A stretch of 64,000 nt of DNA from Pedobacter cryoconitis. GTDB lineage: Bacteria; Bacteroidota; Bacteroidia; Sphingobacteriales; Sphingobacteriaceae. This document shows, one piece after another, positions 1 through 7,858 of the stretch (position 1 is its first letter; every line of letters begins with the position of its first letter). Below the pieces are notes generated by a model, which was not told where the DNA came from, did not search any database, and worked only from the letters and a program-made list of their open reading frames with translations. The stretch spans positions 85,374 through 149,373 of the forward strand of contig NZ_QLLR01000010.1 of the NCBI RefSeq assembly GCF_003259615.1. The letters run 5' to 3'. The position numbers and the translations under genes were made by a program.

Positions 1-27
1 TAAAATACCTATTTTTACCGCCCACTT

Positions 28-990
28 ATGGAACAGATAAAAACGTCATTTGATTTTGAAAAACCTATTGCTGAACTGATGCAGCAAATTGAAAAGGTTA
101 AACAGGTTGCTGATAAAACAAAAGTAGATATGTCTGCTACACTGATTGAGCTTGAAGATAAGCTGTCTAAAACGCAGAACGCACTTTATGCAAGTCTAAC
201 AGGCTGGCAGGAAGTACAATTATCACGTCATCCGGAAAGACCGCAAACGCTGGACTATATCGGAATGATCTGTGATGATTTTATCGAATTGCACGGTGAC
301 CGTACAGTAAAAGATGATAAAGCGATTATTGGTGGTTTTGCTACTATTGGCGGTGAAACAGTTATGGTAATCGGTCATCAAAAAGGTAAAAATACTAAAG
401 AACGTCAGTACCGTAATTTCGGAATGGCAAATCCTGAAGGATACCGCAAAGCACTAAGATTAATGCGCCTTGCAGAGAAATTCAATAAACCAGTTATTTC
501 TTTCATTGATACGATGGGTGCTTATCCGGGTATTGAGGCTGAAGAGCGCGGACAGGGAGAGGCTATTGCGAGGAACCTGATGGAAATGTCTGTATTGAAA
601 GTACCTATCGTTTGTTTGATTATTGGTGAAGGTGCATCAGGTGGTGCATTGGGTATTGGTATCGGAGATAAGGTATATATGCTGGAGCATACCTGGTACT
701 CAGTAATTTCTCCGGAGTCATGCTCTTCAATTTTATGGCGCAGCTGGGACTTCAAAGAAAAAGCTGCAGAATGCCTGAAACTGACTTCGAAAGATATGTT
801 AAAGAATAAACTGATCGACGGTGTAATTAAAGAACCGCTGGGAGGTGCACATCAGAATCCTGCAGCTATGGCCGAAACGCTGAAATCCCAGATCCTGAAA
901 GATATCAAAGTATTAGGAAAAGAGAAAACTGAAAAGATGATCGCTAACAGAATTGATAAGTTCTGCGCAATGGGCGTAGTCGTAGAGTAA
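28..990 (+). CDS. accA: Acetyl-CoA carboxylase carboxyltransferase subunit alpha
   Basis: Alpha half of the carboxyltransferase that moves the carboxyl group from biotin (on AccB) to acetyl-CoA, giving malonyl-CoA for fatty acid synthesis in the cytoplasm. The 320 aa match the usual AccA length. The helical N-terminus (about residues 1-50) leads into a crotonase-fold core with the family stretches LHGDR, the [12 protein letters not shown] segment, the DTMGAYPG loop and the glycine-rich [12 protein letters not shown] oxyanion region. The start ATG gives the normal AccA N-terminus. Gene is complete and is followed by a strong terminator. The beta subunit accD is not in this window, so in this genome the two are unlinked. 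Confidence 0.97.
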   Translation: MEQIKTSFDFEKPIAELMQQIEKVKQVADKTKVDMSATLIELEDKLSKTQNALYASLTGWQEVQLSRHPERPQTLDYIGMICDDFIELHGDRTVKDDKAIIGGFATIGGETVMVIGHQKGKNTKERQYRNFGMANPEGYRKALRLMRLAEKFNKPVISFIDTMGAYPGIEAEERGQGEAIARNLMEMSVLKVPIVCLIIGEGASGGALGIGIGDKVYMLEHTWYSVISPESCSSILWRSWDFKEKAAECLKLTSKDMLKNKLIDGVIKEPLGGAHQNPAAMAETLKSQILKDIKVLGKEKTEKMIANRIDKFCAMGVVVE

Positions 991-1010
991 ATTCAATCCT
1001 CCTGCTTAAG

Positions 1011-1047
1011 AAAAGGCTCAGCTATTTAATTAGCTGAGCCTTTTTTG
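1011..1047 (+). terminator. Rho-independent terminator of accA
   Basis: A 14-bp perfect stem (AAAAGGCTCAGCTA with TAGCTGAGCCTTTT) around a 6-base loop, ending in a T run. It starts 20 bases after the accA stop. Because the next gene converges from the other side and the left arm starts with A's, it may also work for the minus-strand gene. Confidence 0.93.
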
Positions 1048-1050
1048 TTA

Positions 1051-1929
1051 TCAGAGGTTTTCTATTTCTTCCATAGAGAGCGTAGTAAACCCGGCTATTT
1101 TATCCGGATCAAAGTTTTCTTCTTTCATTTTCCTTGCGATGGCCAGCGCGGTTTCATGTTTCCCTTTTTCCATTCCTAATTCCAATCCCTGTTCCTTTCC
1201 TATACGTTCTGCAAATTTAATCCGGCCGTAATCATCTTCTTCCCGCTGTAAAATCGAGTCGTGTATAAATTGTTGTTCTGGTGATAGTTTTTTCATTTCA
1301 GCGATATTAAAGATTTTTTCAAAAACACGTTTATCCAGATACTTAGGAATCTGATTCAGGCTGTGCATGTGTTTAAGCAGATAAACCCATTTGTCCAGCT
1401 CATTTTCCAGTTCATCTTCTTTCTTCTCAAACTTAGGCAGTTCCAGGAACTTAAATCCCAGTCCATTGTGGAATACTTTACCAGTACCTGTATTCATCAG
1501 AGAAATGCTTTGCAAATAATGGTCACTCAGGCAATTTCTCATATTAAAATCCAGGATTGCAACCAGGAAAACCTCTTTCAGTTTAACATCCCAGTGACGG
1601 TTACCCTTTAGCTTTTGCTGATGAATCAGGCGGCTCAGGTAAAAAATGCAGCGGTCCTCAAAATTATCATGGTCTGCCCGCTGCATTTCTACAATGAACT
1701 GCTCGCCCTGGTCCCCGGTACATAACAAATCGAAGAAGACTTTTTTATGCGCCTTGTCCTCCCCGGCAAGTTCAGTTGGATTATAGACAATATCGGTAAT
1801 GTGTTTTTCTCCTTCAAACAGTGCGTTTAAAAAGGCAATCATGATCTCTTTGTTAGGTTCACCGCCAAAAAGATGTTTGAATCCAAAATCTGATAATGGA
1901 TCAATGTATTTATTTGTACTAGCTGACAT
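1051..1929 (-). CDS. Rpn family recombination-promoting nuclease / PD-(D/E)XK nuclease family putative transposase
   Basis: A 292 aa protein of the Rpn/YhgA-like group (often labelled PD-(D/E)XK nuclease family transposase). It opens with the typical DPLSDFGFKHLFG segment (residues 10-22), then shows a PD-(D/E)XK-like core with D67 in FFDLLC and E81-x-Q83 in IVEMQR, where Rpn proteins carry their metal-binding residues. The C-terminus has the variable lysine/glutamate-rich tail common in this family. These enzymes cut DNA in a metal-dependent way and E. coli RpnA promotes recA-independent recombination. Some are thought to act in defence or as mobile genes. No inverted repeats, partner transposase or resolvase is seen, so it stands here as a single gene. 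Role in this organism is not known. Confidence 0.85.
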   Translation of the reverse strand: MSASTNKYIDPLSDFGFKHLFGGEPNKEIMIAFLNALFEGEKHITDIVYNPTELAGEDKAHKKVFFDLLCTGDQGEQFIVEMQRADHDNFEDRCIFYLSRLIHQQKLKGNRHWDVKLKEVFLVAILDFNMRNCLSDHYLQSISLMNTGTGKVFHNGLGFKFLELPKFEKKEDELENELDKWVYLLKHMHSLNQIPKYLDKRVFEKIFNIAEMKKLSPEQQFIHDSILQREEDDYGRIKFAERIGKEQGLELGMEKGKHETALAIARKMKEENFDPDKIAGFTTLSMEEIENL

Positions 1930-2032
1930 AATTCTTAATGATTTAGGACAAGCTACTTCTGTTTTATATTTAAAAGGTAATAAATATCTCTATTGTGAAT
2001 AAATAGTTGAATTAAGTAATTGCACTCCGCAA

Positions 2033-2069
2033 AAAAAGGGTTGTACCTTTTTATAGATACAACCCTTTA
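2033..2069 (-). terminator. Terminator of the DUF2723 gene
   Basis: An 11-bp stem (AAAGGGTTGTA with TACAACCCTTT) flanks a 12-base loop. Read on the minus strand it is followed by a run of T's, and it sits 17 bases past the stop of the DUF2723 gene. Confidence 0.88.
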
Positions 2070-2085
2070 TTATAAGTCAGTATTA

Positions 2086-5000
2086 TTATTCTTCCGGAGC
2101 TTGTGGCGCAGGTGCCTGCTGCTCTTCCTGAGCTTGCTGTGCAAAGTAAATGGAGAATCTTGATTCAAGGCCCTGGAACTGCTGAGCAAGTTTCTGAGAA
2201 AGCTTCGTTTGCTTTCTCTCTGAAGTAGTTTTAACCATCTGGTTAAGGAACTGCAAACCTAACTGAACATTCTGTCCGCCAACGAACCTGTTTTTGCTTT
2301 TGGATATATCAGCCAGGTAAGTCAGTTCTTTCTGAATATAATCAGCAGATCTTTCAATCAGCATATTTGCCTTGTTCGTGTCTCCTAAAGTATATAGGTT
2401 CTCTGCAAGGAAATAAACACCCATCATAGAACGCATGCCGTAGAAACGCTCAGGCATCACTTCGAAATAACGGGCAACTACTTTTTTCGCATCAGCGATT
2501 TTTCCTTCTTTAATCAATCCGGAGATTGTAGTGTTGAACACATTGTTAAAGATAGAAATATCATCTGATGATTGCGGATCAAGGTAGCTCGCGTTTTTAA
2601 CATTACCCCACTTGAATTTGGTGTACATGTTATGGTAAAGGATATCCGTATTCACTAAATCTCCTCTGCTTGATGCTGAATCCGTTTTAAGCGGTAATAA
2701 GCGCATCGCAAGACCTTCTGTATACAAATAGTTGTCTAAACCATTAAACTGGTCTGAAGGAACTGTACTCGCAAAATAAATAGGTCTTTTCCAGTTGTTA
2801 TGCACCAGGATGTCCAGCATAGCCAGCGTACCTTTAGTTACATAACTCTTATTGAATTTCCATTCCATCACAGGAGTGATTTTTGAAGCATCTGCTGCTT
2901 TAACTGTTCCTGTTTTAATTACATCTTCAGGATTGATTGTCAGCTTGAAGTTTTTAGTCGGGATGAAATTCTCTTTAGTCCCGTTTTGCAATGGAATTTT
3001 ATCATCGTCATCATCTGATAACAAGACATCAAGAATGTTCTTCAATTCTACTGAACCCGCAAGTTTATAATCCTGGTAGTACATCACGTCTCTCACACCT
3101 TGTACATACTGTGATGGTTTCATACTGATCGGAAGCGGAGCAGACTCATTTTGCTTACGTTTCATTCCGTCAATGTACCAGTCTGTATCAAATAAACTCA
3201 GGTTAACCAGTCTTACATCCGGCCTCACATTTTCAACCTCCTGGATATACCAAAGCGGGTAAGTATCGTTATCACCATAAGTAAACAAGATCGCATTTGG
3301 TGCGCATGATTCCAGGTAATCGACTGCAATATCATGTGCAACCATTTTCTCTGAACGGTTATGTGCTTTCCAGCCTTGCGCACCCATAATTACCGGGCCG
3401 GCAAATAAAGAGATCGTTGTTGCTGCAATAGCACCGTTTTTAGGCGTAATCTTACTGAATACCCACTCTCTTAACGCGAGCACCCCAAAACCAATCCAGA
3501 TGGCAAAAGCATAGAAAGATCCTGCATAAGCATAATCACGCTCTCTTGGCTCTAATGGTTTCTGGTTCAGATATAATACAATGGCAAGACCTGTAAAGAA
3601 AAATAACAGACCCACAATACCAGCGTCTTTTTCATTGCGTTTAAAGTGCCATATTGCCCCTAATAAGCCTAAGATCAATGGAAGGAAGAAAAAGCGGGTA
3701 TAAGCACTGCTCTCTACAATAGAAGGAGGCAGGTGACTCTGGTCGCCCAGCATCATCGCATCAATAGGTTTAATACCACTTAAAAATTGTCCCTGGTAAA
3801 TACCGGCACCCTGGTCATCATTCTGACGACCAACAAAGTTCCACATGAAATAACGCATGTACATATTACCGATCTGGTATTTAAACAGGTAAGAAACGTT
3901 GTCGAAAATACCAGCGAAGTGTGAATCATCAAAGCCCATTAAGCTTTTATATTCCTGTACGTGTCTTGGATCATCACTGTACATTCTTGGGAAAGGAGTT
4001 GTTCTGTCATACTCGTAGTCTGTTTTTTTACCAGCAACTTCGTATTTCGTGTCTCCTTTTCTGTAAATGTTTTTACCTTCTTTCAAGCTAACTTTTTCAG
4101 AGTTATAGTTAGGACCGAATAATAAAGGTCTGTCTCCATATTGCTCTCTGTTTAAGTAACTTAAAAATGAGAAAGCATTGTCAGGATTACTGTTGTTTAA
4201 GTTAGGGCTGGCTTTAGCCCTGATGACAATCATCGCGAAAGAACAGTAACCGAAAATAATCAGTGCTGTAGAAAGTAAAGCCAGGTTCAGGAACTTATTC
4301 CGGTGTTTAATGGAATACATAATTCCCCAGGTCAGCGCGCCGATTAAAATGGCAGCGAAACAAACTACACCTGTTCCAAATCCCATTCCTAAAGTGTTGA
4401 CGAAGAATAAATCGAAGTAAGCACCGAAAGAAACCACGTATTGTATGATCCCGTATTGCACAAATGCAAGGATCAGTACACCTACGAAAAAGGTTTTAAT
4501 GACACCGAAGTTTGTTGGTTTTGGTGTTTTCTTGAAGTAATATACAAAAGCTATCGCCGGGATAGTCAATAAGTTCAATAAGTGGATACCGATGGAAAGA
4601 CCCATGATATAAGCAATAAACAATAACCATCTGTCAGCACGCGGCTCATCAGCATGCGATTCCCATTTCAGGATGCCCCAGAATACAATCGCTGTAAACA
4701 GAGAAGAAAGCGCATATACTTCCGATTCTACTGCGGAGAACCAGAAACTGTCTGAGAAAGTATAAGCCATTGCTCCGACAACTCCTGCGCCCATTACGGT
4801 GATCAGGTTTCCGATAGTCAGGTCTGCTTCAGTTTTAATGACCATCTTTTTAGCCAGGGCGGTAATTGTCCAGAATAAAAATAAGATCGTAGCCGCACTT
4901 GCAAGGGCAGAACCCACATTCATGAAATAAGCTATTTTATGAATATCGCCAAATGCAAAGATCGAGAAGAAGCGTTGAATCATTAAGAACAAAGGCGCAC

Positions 5001-5154
5001 CTGGTTGGTGAACAACCTGCATTTTAAGTGCAGAGGCTATAAACTCTCCACAGTCCCAGAAACTTACAGAAGGTTCTAAGGTGAGTATATAGGTGAGGGC
5101 CGCCAGGATAAAGCACATCCATCCTGTAAGGTTATTAATTTTTGTATAATTCAT
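2086..5154 (-). CDS. DUF2723 family membrane protein, probable protein O-mannosyltransferase-like glycosyltransferase
   Basis: A 1022 aa integral membrane protein. The N-terminal half (about residues 10-600) has a dozen or so hydrophobic segments. The first loop holds the DUF2723 signature around EPSVSFWDCGEF with acidic residues D34 and E37, placed like the DE motif of PMT/GT-C enzymes; a later EPRERDYAYAGSF segment is also family typical. The last 400 residues are mostly soluble, look periplasmic, and include a helical, TPR-like region. Human TMEM260 of the same family is an O-mannosyltransferase, and Bacteroidota O-glycosylate many exported proteins, so a transfer of sugar from a lipid-linked donor to proteins is a fair inference, not shown. 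The C-terminus is a low-complexity E/Q/P/A tail. Single gene with its own terminator. Confidence 0.85.
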   Translation of the reverse strand: MNYTKINNLTGWMCFILAALTYILTLEPSVSFWDCGEFIASALKMQVVHQPGAPLFLMIQRFFSIFAFGDIHKIAYFMNVGSALASAATILFLFWTITALAKKMVIKTEADLTIGNLITVMGAGVVGAMAYTFSDSFWFSAVESEVYALSSLFTAIVFWGILKWESHADEPRADRWLLFIAYIMGLSIGIHLLNLLTIPAIAFVYYFKKTPKPTNFGVIKTFFVGVLILAFVQYGIIQYVVSFGAYFDLFFVNTLGMGFGTGVVCFAAILIGALTWGIMYSIKHRNKFLNLALLSTALIIFGYCSFAMIVIRAKASPNLNNSNPDNAFSFLSYLNREQYGDRPLLFGPNYNSEKVSLKEGKNIYRKGDTKYEVAGKKTDYEYDRTTPFPRMYSDDPRHVQEYKSLMGFDDSHFAGIFDNVSYLFKYQIGNMYMRYFMWNFVGRQNDDQGAGIYQGQFLSGIKPIDAMMLGDQSHLPPSIVESSAYTRFFFLPLILGLLGAIWHFKRNEKDAGIVGLLFFFTGLAIVLYLNQKPLEPRERDYAYAGSFYAFAIWIGFGVLALREWVFSKITPKNGAIAATTISLFAGPVIMGAQGWKAHNRSEKMVAHDIAVDYLESCAPNAILFTYGDNDTYPLWYIQEVENVRPDVRLVNLSLFDTDWYIDGMKRKQNESAPLPISMKPSQYVQGVRDVMYYQDYKLAGSVELKNILDVLLSDDDDDKIPLQNGTKENFIPTKNFKLTINPEDVIKTGTVKAADASKITPVMEWKFNKSYVTKGTLAMLDILVHNNWKRPIYFASTVPSDQFNGLDNYLYTEGLAMRLLPLKTDSASSRGDLVNTDILYHNMYTKFKWGNVKNASYLDPQSSDDISIFNNVFNTTISGLIKEGKIADAKKVVARYFEVMPERFYGMRSMMGVYFLAENLYTLGDTNKANMLIERSADYIQKELTYLADISKSKNRFVGGQNVQLGLQFLNQMVKTTSERKQTKLSQKLAQQFQGLESRFSIYFAQQAQEEQQAPAPQAPEE

Positions 5155-5312
5155 TTCTTTCTTAAATATAAAATGTGGCTTTTAAAAATGCAGCCGAAAA
5201 TAATCAAATAGATTGATAATAGTACATATATACAACTACATTAACAAATTTTAATGTGTTAAAGGTGTTTAAAGGCTGTTTTCAAAAATATTTTATTTTT
5301 TTTTATCGAAGA

Positions 5313-5343
5313 TTTGCATTTATCAAAAAGGTGCGTATATTTG
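5313..5343 (+). promoter_or_regulatory. Promoter of tRNA-Gln (Bacteroidota sigma-70 type)
   Basis: TTTG at 5313-5316, 19 bases, then TATATTTG at 5336-5343: an exact match to the Bacteroidota -33/-7 consensus, about 42 bases ahead of the tRNA. Confidence 0.8.
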
Positions 5344-5385
5344 CATTCCCAAACGAAACAACTCATGGTTATTTCTACGGAAGAT

Positions 5386-5456
5386 TGCCCGATAGTATAA
5401 AGGTAGTACAACGGTTTTTGGTACCGTTTGTCTAGGTTCGAATCCTGGTCGGGCAA
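5386..5456 (+). tRNA. tRNA-Gln (anticodon TTG)
   Basis: Folds as a full cloverleaf. The acceptor stem TGCCCGA pairs with TCGGGCA, the anticodon stem ACGGT pairs with ACCGT around the loop TTTTGGT (anticodon TTG, reading CAA/CAG), and the T arm contains GTTCGAATC. CCA is not encoded (ACT follows). The U1-A72 pair is usual for glutamine tRNAs. It is a lone tRNA with its own promoter and terminator. Confidence 0.96.
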
Positions 5457-5467
5457 CTAAACAATAT

Positions 5468-5500
5468 ATCGGATTGTGAGTAATCACAATCCGATTTTTT
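5468..5500 (+). terminator. Terminator of tRNA-Gln
   Basis: A perfect 12-bp stem (ATCGGATTGTGA with TCACAATCCGAT), 4-base loop and T6 tail, 12 bases after the tRNA and 30 bases ahead of prs. Confidence 0.93.
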
Positions 5501-5529
5501 CGTAACCCAGCATTGATACCCGTCTAATC

Positions 5530-6471
5530 ATGCCCTTGCAATTTAATCCAGTTAAACTTTTCGCCGGAACCGGTACAAAAGCATTAGCACACAAAATTGC
5601 CGAAAGTTACGGCAAACCACTCGGTAATGTAACCTTAAGCAGGTTTAGCGATGGTGAGTTTCAGCCTTCTTATGATGAAACAGTAAGAGGATGTGATGTA
5701 TTCCTGATCCAATCTACCTACCAGCCTTCTGATAATTTAATGGAACTTTTGTTGATGATTGATGCCGCAAAGAGAGCTTCTGCGCATTATATCACTGCTG
5801 TTGTCCCTTATTATGGTTTGGCCAGACAGGATAGAAAGGATAAACCAAGAGTTGCTATAGGAGCAAAATTAGTGGCTAATTTGTTGAAGTCTGCTGGTAT
5901 CCACCGTATTATGACGATGGACTTGCACGCAGCTCAGATACAAGGTTTCTTCGATATTCCTGTAGATCACTTAGATGGTTCAGTGATTTTCGTTCCTTAT
6001 ATCAAAAGCTTAGGACTTGAAAATCTGACTATTGCTTCTCCGGATATGGGAGGATCATACAGAGCACGCACTTTTGCAAAGTTCTTTAATGCAGAGGTTG
6101 TAATTTGTGATAAACGCCGTAAACGTGCCAATGAAATTGAATCGATGTCAATTATTGGTGATGTAACGGGAATGGATATTGTTTTGATTGACGATATTTG
6201 CGATACTGCAGGTACATTGGCTAAAGCTGCGGCTTTAATCATGGAGAAAGGTGCAAAAAGTGTAAGAGCAGTTTGTACACACCCTGTATTATCTGGCAAA
6301 GCTTATGAGACAGTAGAAAACTCTATGCTTACCGAACTGATTGTAACGGATACTATCCCTTTAAAACAGGAAAGTCCAAAAATAAGAGTACTGAGCACAG
6401 CAAGTTTATTTGCGAAGGCGATTGCCAATGTAAATGAGCATGGATCAATCAGTGATCTGTTTAGAGTTTAA
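5530..6471 (+). CDS. prs: Ribose-phosphate pyrophosphokinase (PRPP synthetase)
   Basis: Makes PRPP from ribose 5-phosphate and ATP for purine, pyrimidine, histidine, tryptophan and NAD synthesis. At 313 aa it has normal class I length. Visible hallmarks are FSDGEFQPSYDETVRG near the N-terminus, the ATP flexible-loop region YYGLARQDRKDKPR, the metal-binding MDLHAAQIQGFFD and the PRPP-binding loop VLIDDICDTAGTL. It heads the prs-rplY-pth run common in Bacteroidota. The 93-base spacer to rplY carries a hairpin but no clear terminator, so co-transcription is likely. Confidence 0.97.
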   Translation: MPLQFNPVKLFAGTGTKALAHKIAESYGKPLGNVTLSRFSDGEFQPSYDETVRGCDVFLIQSTYQPSDNLMELLLMIDAAKRASAHYITAVVPYYGLARQDRKDKPRVAIGAKLVANLLKSAGIHRIMTMDLHAAQIQGFFDIPVDHLDGSVIFVPYIKSLGLENLTIASPDMGGSYRARTFAKFFNAEVVICDKRRKRANEIESMSIIGDVTGMDIVLIDDICDTAGTLAKAAALIMEKGAKSVRAVCTHPVLSGKAYETVENSMLTELIVTDTIPLKQESPKIRVLSTASLFAKAIANVNEHGSISDLFRV

Positions 6472-6496
6472 TATTAATAACAAATAAATATATAAA

Positions 6497-6537
6497 GATG
6501 AAACCTGAATGGTCTGCAAGACCATGAAAGCTTCATC
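6497..6537 (+). promoter_or_regulatory. Hairpin in the prs-rplY spacer
   Basis: Outer arms GATGAA (6497-6502) and TTCATC (6532-6537) enclose an inner perfect stem ATGGTCT/AGACCAT with loop GCA. No T run follows, so it does not look like a terminator. It lies 28 bases ahead of the rplY start and could be a leader structure or a processing site. Confidence 0.45.
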
Positions 6538-6564
6538 TCCATTAAAAAACAAATTAAAAACAAG

Positions 6565-7143
6565 ATGAAAATAATCGCAATTAGCGGTTCTCCAAGAGAG
6601 AACGTAGGGAAACGCGATGCTAAAGAGCTTCGCTATGAAGGTAAAGTTCCTGCAGTATTGTATGGTGGTAAAGAACAAGCACATTTTGCTGTAGTTATTA
6701 CAGAATTAAAAGATGCTATTTACACTCCTGAAGCAAACTTTTTAGAAATTGATATCAATGGTACAAAAACCAAAGCAATCATAAAAGAGTTACAATTTCA
6801 CCCATTAACAGACGTATTATTACACGTAGATTTTCTTCAGTTATTTGATGACAAAGAAATCGTTATGGAAATTCCTGTAAGATTAGAAGGAACTTCTCCA
6901 GGTGTTAAAATGGGTGGTAAATTAGTTCAGAAATTACGTAAACTTCGTGTTAAATCTTTCCCGAAAGATATGCCACAGGTTGTTGACGTTAGCATTGCTA
7001 AATTAGAAGTAGGTAATTTATTCCGTGTACGTGACCTTGCAAAAGCAGCATACACAATTACTAACACTCCAGAAGATACAATCGTTTCTGTTGGTATGTC
7101 AAGAGCTCTTAAACAAGCTGAACAACAAGCAGGTAAAAAATAA
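6565..7143 (+). CDS. rplY: 50S ribosomal protein L25 (Ctc form)
   Basis: L25 binds 5S rRNA at the central protuberance of the large subunit. At 192 aa it is the long two-domain form (general stress protein Ctc type): an N-terminal 5S-binding beta-barrel, residues 1-95 with GKVPAVLYGG, and a C-terminal TL5-like domain from about residue 100. The N-terminus reads MKIIAISGSPRENVGKRDAK, which is the usual form in this family group and supports the start chosen. Ends in a Lys-rich tail. A strong terminator follows, splitting it from pth. Confidence 0.96.
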   Translation: MKIIAISGSPRENVGKRDAKELRYEGKVPAVLYGGKEQAHFAVVITELKDAIYTPEANFLEIDINGTKTKAIIKELQFHPLTDVLLHVDFLQLFDDKEIVMEIPVRLEGTSPGVKMGGKLVQKLRKLRVKSFPKDMPQVVDVSIAKLEVGNLFRVRDLAKAAYTITNTPEDTIVSVGMSRALKQAEQQAGKK

Positions 7144-7163
7144 GCTGATCTATAGCTTTACAG

Positions 7164-7198
7164 AAAGCAGCACTGAATTTTCAGTGCTGCTTTTTTTA
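7164..7198 (+). terminator. Terminator of prs-rplY
   Basis: A 14-bp perfect stem (AAAGCAGCACTGAA with TTCAGTGCTGCTTT) on a 2-base loop (effectively fewer pairs at the tip), followed by T's. It begins 20 bases after rplY. Confidence 0.94.
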
Positions 7199-7239
7199 TG
7201 CTTTAATTTTTCATCAATAACAGGTTTCATATAAACTGT

Positions 7240-7247
7240 TATCTTTG
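7240..7247 (+). promoter_or_regulatory. -7 promoter element of pth
   Basis: TATCTTTG fits TAnnTTTG exactly, 20 bases ahead of the pth ATG. No good -33 TTTG is seen at the right distance, so the call rests on the -7 element and its position right after a terminator. Confidence 0.6.
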
Positions 7248-7267
7248 CGGAAAAGAAAGAGTGATAC

Positions 7268-7828
7268 ATGAAATATTTGATAGTAGGTCTGGGAAATATA
7301 GGATCAGAGTACATGGGTACCAGGCATAATATAGGATTTGAAATTGCAGACGAACTGGTTAAACAGCTTGGTGGTTCCTTTTCTAATATACGGTTAGCTT
7401 ATTATTCTGAAGTATCCTGGAAAGGCAGAAAGCTCCATGTGATTAAACCGACTACTTATATGAATTTAAGCGGCAGAGCAGTTAATTACTGGATGCAGGA
7501 ATTAAATATCCCACTAGAGAATGTATTGGTTATCGTAGACGATATTGCACTTCCGCTGGGAAAGTTAAGGCTTAAATTGAAAGGAAGCAGTGCCGGTCAT
7601 AACGGGTTGAAAAGTATAGAAGCGAGCTGCGGAAGCCAGGATTATCCAAGATTACGTTTTGGAGTGAGTGATAACTTTGCGAAAGGCAGACAAGCGGATT
7701 ATGTTTTAGATGGCTTTGATAAAGACGAATTGCCTGAATTACCTGCGCTGATTGAAAAAAGTGTAGCACTGATCCAGAGTTTTGTAACTGTGGGACCAGC
7801 GCATACGATGACTGCTTTTAATAAATAA
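7268..7828 (+). CDS. pth: Peptidyl-tRNA hydrolase
   Basis: Releases the peptide from peptidyl-tRNA that falls off the ribosome. At 186 aa it has normal length. Family motifs are GLGNIGSEYMGTRHNIGF at the N-terminus (with the catalytic His of RHNIG), KPTTYMNLSG, VDDIALPLGKLRLK with the catalytic-site Asp, and GSSAGHNGLKSI. Own -7 promoter element upstream. Converges with the signalling operon on the minus strand, with only 30 bases between the two stop codons. Confidence 0.97.
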   Translation: MKYLIVGLGNIGSEYMGTRHNIGFEIADELVKQLGGSFSNIRLAYYSEVSWKGRKLHVIKPTTYMNLSGRAVNYWMQELNIPLENVLVIVDDIALPLGKLRLKLKGSSAGHNGLKSIEASCGSQDYPRLRFGVSDNFAKGRQADYVLDGFDKDELPELPALIEKSVALIQSFVTVGPAHTMTAFNK

Positions 7829-7858
7829 CAGGAGCACTGTTAGTCAATATCAAATTGC

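Noticed and set aside
1930..2030. Promoter for the Rpn gene
   Set aside because: No TAnnTTTG match on the minus strand in this gap.
5259..5456. 65-codon open frame on the minus strand over tRNA-Gln
   Set aside because: It is the antisense of the tRNA and its promoter; the peptide start is the well-known tRNA antisense artefact.
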